Below are positions 1-4,190 of a stretch of DNA of 10,243 bases, one piece after another (the first letter of the stretch is position 1; every line of letters begins with the position of its first letter). The position numbers and the translations under genes are program-made. The notes beneath the pieces were generated by a model. The model worked only from the letters and a program-made list of their open reading frames with translations. It made no database searches and was not told the origin of the DNA. The DNA is from Calditrichota bacterium (lineage in GTDB: Bacteria > Calditrichota > Calditrichia > Calditrichales > Calditrichaceae), in contig JAJRSN010000008.1 in the NCBI GenBank assembly GCA_024278715.1, positions 1 to 10,243 of the forward strand, written 5' to 3'.

Positions 1-1418
1 AAATCACCTCCGCTGCCAAGGGATCTGATAACGATATCTGAGATGCCGTTGCTCGATCTTACCCATTTTTCTCCAACATATTTGAATACGCCGCTCGTTG
101 TCCCGGCAAACAGAATTCCTTTATATTCAATTAAAGCGTTAATAAATTGTCCGGTCATTCCTTTATTTGCTTTAGTCCAGGTAGTTCCGTTATCTGTTGA
201 GAGAAATACACCAAAGGAATTCGTTCCGGCATATATTTTTGATCCGCTTGAAAGGAGACAAAACACATCTTCTACGGATAATCCGTTGTTAATACGAGAC
301 CATGAATTGCCATGATCATTTGATCGGTGGATGCCGACATCTGTAGCGGCAAAGAGAGCTCCGTTATGAATTACCATATCGCGAACTATAGTGTTAACAA
401 TACCGTTATTAGATTCTTCCCATGTTACTCCTTCATCAGAGGACATATAAAGCCCCCCGTTCCCGGTACCGACAAATATTATTTTACCGAATGATTCAAT
501 TGCAATTATGTGTTTTGAACCGACACCTAATTTAATACGTTGCCAATTTGATCCGCCGTCTGTTGAAACATATAAGCCGTAATAAGTGCCGGCAAATAAT
601 TTCTCCCCAAATGCAAAAATCCGCTTAATAGAAGTATTCATGGATGGCGGCGAAATCTTAATCCATGATACACCATTATCATCGGAACGAAAAATCCCAT
701 TCCTGGTGCTTGCGAATAGACTTGACCCGGAAGCCGTGAAAGAATAGATACCAAAATTTAGTATCCCGTTATTGGATGGGCTCCAGGATAGTCCGTTATC
801 TGTTGAGCGAAACACCCCCGCTCCATCTGTTCCTGCAAACAAATAGGAGCCAAATTTAAAAAGGCAGTTAACTCTGTTAATGGTTAAGCCCGAATCGGAT
901 TTCAGCCACGTCTTGCCCAGGTCAGCGGAAGCGAGAATTCCCTTGCGATGCGTACCTATGAGAATAAGTGAATCTATTACGAGAATTGATGACACATACG
1001 AATCTTTTAATGCGGAATTTCGGGCAGTCCAACTTTTTCCACGGTTAAAAGAAATAAAGACGCCATCGTATGTACCTGCAATTATAAATGATTGATCTGC
1101 TGCCAGCGCTGTAACGAAATAATTATCCAACCCATCGTTTGAGGATTTCCATGATTTTCCGCCATCCTTTGACACAAAGACTCCGGCATAAGTTCCGAGA
1201 TACAATTGTTCAATGTCACCGGCTATTGCATGCACAGGACCGCCTACAGGTCCTGAAGTTTGTTTCCATTGACCTCGACACACATTCCAGCTAAAGATTA
1301 GAAGGAGGGAGATGGCGATTAAAGAAATGTTTCTGCCACCGCCAGTAAATGCAATGAGTGAATGGCGTGTGCAGCGTTTAACAGAATATATGATAACAAT
1401 TAAAATTGATTGAATCAT
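1..1418 (-). CDS. Exported Asp-box (BNR/YCF48-like) beta-propeller protein, 3' end outside window
   Basis: The minus strand is open from an ATG at 1418 to the left edge (472 codons seen, no stop), with an in-frame TAA shortly upstream and AGGGA about 10 nt before the ATG. Residues about 31-44 are hydrophobic (ISLIAISLLLIFSW), fitting a signal peptide or membrane anchor behind a long n-region. From residue 72 the protein is built of about 40-residue repeats, each with an Asp-box of the form S-x-D-x-G-x-x-W (for example SKDGGKSW, STDNGLSW, SSDEGVTW); the closing Trp falls at residues 90, 130, 171, 212, 252, 292, 333, 373 and 414, with a degenerate tenth at 452. Asp-box repeats form beta-propeller blades in sialidases, sortilin and YCF48. 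No sialidase catalytic residues are evident, so I infer a surface or periplasmic binding protein. The cut-off C-terminus could carry more blades or a secretion/anchoring domain. Propeller fold is near certain; function unknown. Confidence 0.85.
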   Translation of the reverse strand, partial: MIQSILIVIIYSVKRCTRHSLIAFTGGGRNISLIAISLLLIFSWNVCRGQWKQTSGPVGGPVHAIAGDIEQLYLGTYAGVFVSKDGGKSWKSSNDGLDNYFVTALAADQSFIIAGTYDGVFISFNRGKSWTARNSALKDSYVSSILVIDSLILIGTHRKGILASADLGKTWLKSDSGLTINRVNCLFKFGSYLFAGTDGAGVFRSTDNGLSWSPSNNGILNFGIYSFTASGSSLFASTRNGIFRSDDNGVSWIKISPPSMNTSIKRIFAFGEKLFAGTYYGLYVSTDGGSNWQRIKLGVGSKHIIAIESFGKIIFVGTGNGGLYMSSDEGVTWEESNNGIVNTIVRDMVIHNGALFAATDVGIHRSNDHGNSWSRINNGLSVEDVFCLLSSGSKIYAGTNSFGVFLSTDNGTTWTKANKGMTGQFINALIEYKGILFAGTTSGVFKYVGEKWVRSSNGISDIVIRSLGSGGD

Positions 1419-1552
1419 GACATATCGATCCCTAAACAAGGCGACTTAACATATTATTAAACCCCCAGGGTTTCTAATCATCATATTTACAATATCATAA
1501 AAATATTCCGCTCCGCTATACTCATCCTGAAAAATAAAAGTTGTTCTTACTT

Positions 1553-1641
1553 TTGCCCTGAACTATGGCGTGATTTTTATATATGATTAAACCTAACTTC
1601 ATCAAAATATAAAAATTATTTCCATTATTTCAAGTATTTTT
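1553..1641. repeat. Direct repeat, copy A (partner at 3661-3748)
   Basis: This 89-bp segment matches 3661-3748 in the same orientation with about seven mismatches and one single-base gap, roughly 91% identical by hand alignment. A block of 35 bp (1563-1597 versus 3670-3704) is identical. The two copies bracket about 2 kb that contains the toxin-antitoxin operon. Each copy lies upstream of a minus-strand gene and contains a promoter-like element. It may be a duplicated promoter, a dispersed intergenic repeat, or a scar of insertion of the block between the copies. Confidence 0.85.
1578..1605 (-). promoter_or_regulatory. Candidate sigma70-type promoter in repeat copy A, facing the Asp-box gene
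   Basis: On the minus strand TTGATG (1605-1600) is followed after 16 nt by TATATA (1583-1578), with an AT-rich stretch upstream. Transcription would start near 1571 and give a leader of about 150 nt to the ATG at 1418. That leader contains a small hairpin at 1459-1473 (AAACCC / GGGTTT, 3-nt loop) with no T-run after it. The same arrangement exists in copy B. The call rests on motif match only. Confidence 0.4.
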
Positions 1642-1669
1642 AACGTTTAAAAATTTTATCAAAAATATC

Positions 1670-1693
1670 GTACTTACCTAAAATGGCAAGTAC
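1670..1693 (-). terminator. Possible weak terminator behind the toxin-antitoxin operon
   Basis: GTACTT (1670-1675) pairs with AAGTAC (1688-1693), extended inward by CC/GG after one mismatch, leaving a 6-nt loop. Read on the minus strand the stem is followed by a T-rich stretch (GATATTTTTG). It sits about 60 bp beyond the stop of the last minus-strand ORF of the higBA group. The stem is short and interrupted, so this is tentative. Nothing else is evident in 1694-1753. Confidence 0.3.
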
Positions 1694-1753
1694 CAAATTG
1701 CAAAAAGGCACTGTTTTGGCTGGCTTACTTTTAAAAATTTAAGCGCGTCGCAT

Positions 1754-1870
1754 TCAAACATATCGAGTCGGGATTGCAATAGGCTGCAACTCCTGCTGAA
1801 TATCAACCGTTTTCGGCAAGAGAATTAACGGTAGCGTTTCAAAAGAGCTCTCAATTGCTAACCAATCCAT
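1754..1870 (-). CDS. Small ORF (38 aa), translationally coupled to the antitoxin gene
   Basis: The antitoxin stop and this ATG share one base (TAATG at 1872-1868), the classic arrangement for translational coupling by a terminating ribosome. The ORF runs 38 codons (MDWLAIESSF... ending ...IPTRYV) to a TGA at 1756-1754. The peptide is rich in Leu and Ile with few charges and resembles no family I recognise. The segment looks richer in G+C than the antitoxin gene before it, which could mean a different origin. It may be a real third member of the operon, or the fragment of an older gene that the toxin-antitoxin cassette landed beside. The overlap is seen directly; the role is unknown. Confidence 0.4.
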   Translation of the reverse strand: MDWLAIESSFETLPLILLPKTVDIQQELQPIAIPTRYV

Positions 1871-2994
1871 TAGAATAATTTTCGTTGATCATTAATATTT
1901 ATTTTAGATAATTGATTTTGCAAAAAGCCAAATTTATACAAATCTCTGTTTTGGTGTAATATTCTACCAATGATAATGTCCGGATGAGTACCAAAATTTT
2001 TTGCATACATCTTTATGATTTCTAAAATTTCATTACCGGCAGTTATCTTGCTAATTATGCTTTCAAATTCCTTATTTTTCAGCAACCATTGTAATGCAAA
2101 CTCAGTAGCTTCTTTTTCATATTGATCTTCATCGTTTATGTCTCTTACTTCTTCAATAAATATATTTTTTTTATTTCCGTGTAGTAAAATATGCCCTAAT
2201 TCGTGAAACAATGAAAACCAAAAGATATCATACCTTTTATAACGATCATAGATTTGGATAATCGGATTTTCATCTATCCACCTAACCACTCCGTTGATTG
2301 GCAATTTCGGTAAAGTAGAGGTGTAAATTACTTTAACTCCCGCGTCCAAACATTCGGCTTGGATTTCCATGAAAAAGTTTTCCGGTTTTTCTGCCATAAT
2401 TTTTTTCAAAACAGGTAACTTTTTTCGTAAGGCTTGTTGTGAGTATTTTGGAGCAGCAATTGATTTTGCTATTTGTTCGCCTTTTGCCAACCAGGCAGAT
2501 AGAGCGTAAGGATCCTTTTTATGTTTAAGCGAAATCCTTAAAAACAGCGGAAGCGTTGCATTAAGATACATATCTTCCCAGGATTTAACCTTCGAAATAC
2601 CAAAAAAAGCTAATAACTCTTCTGCTTTTTCTTCATGTTTACGTGTCCTTTTTACCCAGCCAAGTTTCGACATTTCAGCATAAGGAAATTTTTTTGCCCA
2701 TTCAACGGCTTCTGTTATATCCTTTTCTTGTCTTTTTCGGGCTATCAATTCATCATAATCCGCCTGGTGCTTTAGCCAAAATCGTGCGGGAATTTTTAAA
2801 ACTCTCTCGAATTTAATTGCCATATCCGGCGTAATACTGCTTTTACCATTAATCAATCTTGATACGGTTTTAATAGGCTTACCGGTCCTTACCGCAAATT
2901 CCTTGGGGGACATTCCGAGTTCTTCTAATTTTTCTTTTAATGTTTCTCCTGGATGTATCGCATAATTCGGTTTATATTCATATAATTTTGTCAT
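1870..2994 (-). CDS. higA: HigA-family antitoxin with C-terminal ImmA/IrrE-like metallopeptidase domain
   Basis: This 374-aa protein starts with a HigA-type XRE DNA-binding domain (residues about 8-90): HPGETLKEKLEELGMSP, then helix-turn-helix residues through VSRLINGKSSITPDMAIKFE, and RFWLKHQADYD, the usual end of that family. The C-terminal part (about 205-345) carries HELGH at 264-268, a zinc HExxH site, followed by EKEATEFA (293-300), which supplies the likely third ligand; this is the ImmA/IrrE peptidase pattern. Stand-alone HigA antitoxins are usually near 100 residues, so this is the long form. It follows the toxin gene by 16 bp, with GGTGA just ahead of the ATG. The HTH part should neutralise HigB and repress the operon; the peptidase part may cleave the antitoxin itself or another repressor under stress. 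That last point is inference from ImmA and IrrE behaviour. Confidence 0.88.
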   Translation of the reverse strand: MTKLYEYKPNYAIHPGETLKEKLEELGMSPKEFAVRTGKPIKTVSRLINGKSSITPDMAIKFERVLKIPARFWLKHQADYDELIARKRQEKDITEAVEWAKKFPYAEMSKLGWVKRTRKHEEKAEELLAFFGISKVKSWEDMYLNATLPLFLRISLKHKKDPYALSAWLAKGEQIAKSIAAPKYSQQALRKKLPVLKKIMAEKPENFFMEIQAECLDAGVKVIYTSTLPKLPINGVVRWIDENPIIQIYDRYKRYDIFWFSLFHELGHILLHGNKKNIFIEEVRDINDEDQYEKEATEFALQWLLKNKEFESIISKITAGNEILEIIKMYAKNFGTHPDIIIGRILHQNRDLYKFGFLQNQLSKININDQRKLF

Positions 2995-3010
2995 AATTTC
3001 ACCATTTTAT

Positions 3011-3343
3011 CTATTTGTGATAATCTGTAATTTCAATAATAATAATTTCTGTAATTGCTTCCCAAATTAACAGCCCGTCTTCGTTAATGGGAAGTTTTTC
3101 GTTTACCGGTCTAAAGACTAAACGAAACGGTTCTTTTAGGGTACATGCCAATTGTCCTTTTCGATCTTCCCGTAGTTCATGGTACTTACCCGGCGCATAC
3201 CGTAAATCTTCCAAACTTTCAGCCGCTCTAATTTGGCTTAAACGGGCAAGTATTTTATCAGCCATCTGACCGTAATTCTTGCGTATCGCTTTTTCATCGT
3301 TTAGCGTTTTTGCTAATTTTCTGTTATCAAAATAAATCTTCAT
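3011..3343 (-). CDS. higB: HigB-like toxin of the RelE/ParE superfamily
   Basis: This 110-aa protein has the layout of the plasmid-maintenance killer family: N-terminal helices (residues about 8-45), then a beta-sheet core with YHELREDRKGQLACTL (54-69), RLVFRP (74-79) and a C-terminal strand ending ITDYHK (105-110). Known HigB toxins are ribosome-dependent mRNA endoribonucleases, with basic and His residues of the core at the active site; H55, R58 and R61 are plausible equivalents, and the terminal DYH is a family hallmark. The length is normal. The gene precedes its antitoxin, the order typical of higBA and the reverse of most type II systems. No clear ribosome binding site lies before the ATG, so translation may be weak or leaderless-like. 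A 17-bp palindrome lies 19 nt upstream. Confidence 0.85.
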   Translation of the reverse strand: MKIYFDNRKLAKTLNDEKAIRKNYGQMADKILARLSQIRAAESLEDLRYAPGKYHELREDRKGQLACTLKEPFRLVFRPVNEKLPINEDGLLIWEAITEIIIIEITDYHK

Positions 3344-3361
3344 TAGAAATATACATTATTT

Positions 3362-3378
3362 TTAACACTAAGTGTTAA
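3362..3378. promoter_or_regulatory. Candidate HigA operator palindrome
   Basis: TTAACACT and AGTGTTAA form a perfect inverted repeat of 8-bp arms around one central base, ending 18 bp before the higB start codon. The surrounding minus-strand sequence is AT-rich, with a TTAACA inside the palindrome and TAATGT/TATATT further down, so the site probably overlaps a promoter. HigA antitoxins bind such palindromes to repress their own operon. A related looser pair, TTAAC-GCAA-GTTAA, lies at 3603-3616. Confidence 0.6.
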
Positions 3379-3529
3379 TTTTTTTAATGGCTTCGTCTTT
3401 AAAGACTTTTATCAACTCCGTAACAACCCCGCTAATTAACGCTATTTTTAAATTGTCTGAACCGTGATTTTTGGGATTTGCCTGATTCCTTGATTTATGG
3501 TTTGTTTTAACCGCTCCAATCAGGGCAAT
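3368..3529 (-). pseudogene. Possible gene remnant or short ORF ahead of higB
   Basis: A minus-strand frame is open for 53 codons from 3529 to a TAG at 3370-3368 and has no ATG; it is bounded upstream by an in-frame TAA. The last half (ALISGVVTELIKVFKDEAI, then KKINT) looks like a true amphipathic helical C-terminus, while the first half (including NPKNHGSDN) is what the hairpin repeat at 3458-3555 gives when translated. The simplest reading is a gene whose 5' part was replaced by the repeat, leaving its tail. A live ORF with a non-ATG start (CTG at 3523, preceded by AAAGG) is possible but less likely. The stop falls inside the candidate higB operator, 24 nt before higB. Confidence 0.3.
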
Positions 3530-3555
3530 CCTTTAATCCTACTAATCAAGGTTCA
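3458..3555. repeat. Long imperfect hairpin, probable dispersed intergenic (REP/MITE-like) repeat
   Basis: The ends TGAACCgTGATT (3458-3469) and AATCAaGGTTCA (3544-3555) are complementary over 12 bp with one mismatch. Moving inward, GGATT (3473-3477) pairs with AATCC (3535-3539), GCCTGATT (3480-3487) with AATCAGGGC (3518-3526, one bulge), and GGTT with AACC near the centre. The whole element can therefore fold into one long stem. Its style, with repeated AATCCT units and a GGTTCA end, resembles intergenic repeats that I recall in many Bacteroidetes-type genomes. Only one copy is in this window. Confidence 0.6.
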
Positions 3556-3660
3556 AACGTTTATTGTGCACCCGTTTAAATTGCAAACTTTTTTTGCCTA
3601 AATTAACGCAAGTTAAGGATAAGAAATAATTTGTGATTAAATTTCCAATCCGCTTTCCTC

Positions 3661-3748
3661 TTGCCTGAGCTATGGCGTGATTTTTATATATGATTAAACC
3701 TAACCTGTTCAAAATATAAAATTTATTTCCATTTATTCAAGTATTTTT
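3661..3748. repeat. Direct repeat, copy B (partner at 1553-1641)
   Basis: This is the second copy of the 89-bp repeat, in the same orientation, sharing the identical 35-bp core at 3670-3704. It lies between the small-transcript terminator (3778-3814) and the higBA operon. The differences from copy A cluster in the part corresponding to the -35 region, yet a TTGA core is kept in both. Confidence 0.85.
3685..3712 (-). promoter_or_regulatory. Candidate sigma70-type promoter in repeat copy B, facing higBA
   Basis: On the minus strand TTGAAC (3712-3707) is followed after 16 nt by TATATA (3690-3685). Transcription would begin near 3678 and cross the hairpin repeat before reaching higB, giving a leader of about 335 nt. 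The geometry is identical to copy A, and the motif sits just downstream of the minus-strand terminator at 3778-3814, as expected for a new transcription unit. Confidence 0.4.
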
Positions 3749-3777
3749 TTGGGTTTTAGCCGGAAACTTTTTTCCAT

Positions 3778-3814
3778 AAAAAAACGGGACGCCTTTTGCA
3801 AAAGGTCGTCCCGT
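3778..3814 (-). terminator. Strong intrinsic terminator (minus strand)
   Basis: ACGGGACG (3784-3791) pairs perfectly with CGTCCCGT (3807-3814); inside, CCTTTT pairs with AAAAGG around a GC loop, with one bulged base. On the minus strand the stem is followed at once by seven T (3784-3778, the first also closing the stem). The plus strand has no T-run after the stem, so termination is for leftward transcripts. The only gene-like sequence feeding it from the right is the small unit at 3841-3951. Confidence 0.85.
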
Positions 3815-3873
3815 GAAATTAACAGGAGGAGTGAGGGGTGCCGGGAAGCCTCAAAAGAGATTCCCGGAGGGTA

Positions 3874-3936
3874 TTATAAATTCGATTTGTATCGCCGAAT
3901 CTTGATCTTGTACTTGATCTTTACTTTAAGTTTCAT
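3874..3936 (-). CDS. Very small, highly basic ORF (20 aa) with alternating Lys
   Basis: The ATG at 3936 has AAAGGA 8 nt upstream, a near-ideal ribosome binding site in an otherwise gene-poor spacer, and the frame ends with TAA at 3876-3874. Residues 2-13 alternate strictly between Lys and a hydrophobic or aromatic residue (KLKVKIKYKIKI), followed by RRYKSNL; seven Lys and two Arg in 20 residues give a strong positive charge with no acid. Such alternation favours an amphipathic beta strand, as in some membrane-active peptides, but could also be a low-complexity accident. A six-codon ORF upstream overlaps it (ATGA at 3936-3933), so initiation there could couple to it. No homolog is known to me. 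Confidence 0.4.
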   Translation of the reverse strand: MKLKVKIKYKIKIRRYKSNL

Positions 3937-4034
3937 TGTGTTTTTCCTTTCATAATCAAACAACTGTGCGCAAAATCGTTATTTATCCTTTAATGCGCCA
4001 TGATACGCGTCACACGCCTTTCTATTTGTGATCT

Positions 4035-4049
4035 TCGATAAATTATCGA
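4035..4049. promoter_or_regulatory. Palindrome in the divergent spacer, possible operator
   Basis: TCGATAA-A-TTATCGA is a perfect 15-bp inverted repeat between the leftward small unit and the rightward deacylase gene. Two more palindromes lie nearer the deacylase: TGAATT-GAT-AATTCA at 4115-4129, over the candidate -35, and AAAAGCGCTTTT at 4156-4167, between the candidate -10 and the ribosome binding site. Any could bind a regulator; AT-rich sequence makes short palindromes common by chance. No genes are seen in 3952-4190. Confidence 0.3.
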
Positions 4050-4113
4050 TTTAACGCCTTATAACTTTAATTTATTCTCAAATGTTCCTTTTTTTTAACC
4101 GTTTTAATAAATG

Positions 4114-4142
4114 TTGAATTGATAATTCAGCCTTATTGTAAT
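4114..4142 (+). promoter_or_regulatory. Candidate promoter of the deacylase gene
   Basis: TTGAAT (4114-4119) is followed after 17 nt by TGTAAT (4137-4142), about 50 bp before the ATG at 4191. A 15-bp palindrome overlaps the -35 and a 12-bp palindrome lies just after the expected start point, so repression is possible. Confidence 0.45.
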
Positions 4143-4190
4143 ATCTTGAAAAGAAAAAAGCGCTTTTGACGAATCTTCAGGAGGCAAACT

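Larger units (their letters stand above)
3778..3951 (-). ncRNA. Candidate small RNA / dual-function transcript
   Basis: Read leftward this region holds, in order, a ribosome binding site and 20-codon ORF (3936-3874), a hairpin of 7-bp arms (3867-3861 with 3847-3841, plus an inner GAG/CTC), a C-rich unpaired stretch at 3840-3823 containing CTCCTCCTG, and the intrinsic terminator. A C-rich single-stranded segment between two stems, complementary to Shine-Dalgarno sequences, is a common build of regulatory RNAs. Its CCTCCTG is the exact complement of CAGGAGG at 4178-4184, the ribosome binding site of the divergent deacylase gene. The 5' end is unknown; I find no convincing promoter upstream. The stems and terminator are seen; the regulatory role is inferred. 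Confidence 0.45.

Noticed and set aside
43..315. Plus-strand open frame of 90 codons, and a similar one at 880-1095
   Set aside because: Both lie within the minus-strand Asp-box gene, whose repeats are unmistakable; they are antisense shadows.
3458..3555. CRISPR repeat or integron attC site
   Set aside because: There is a single element with no regular spacers, no cas gene and no integrase; the folding better fits a REP-like repeat.
3749..3955. Plus-strand open frame of 68 codons
   Set aside because: It starts with TTG in a T-rich run, crosses both hairpins and the terminator of the minus-strand unit, and its hydrophobic end is just the complement of the alternating-Lys ORF. No ribosome binding site supports it.
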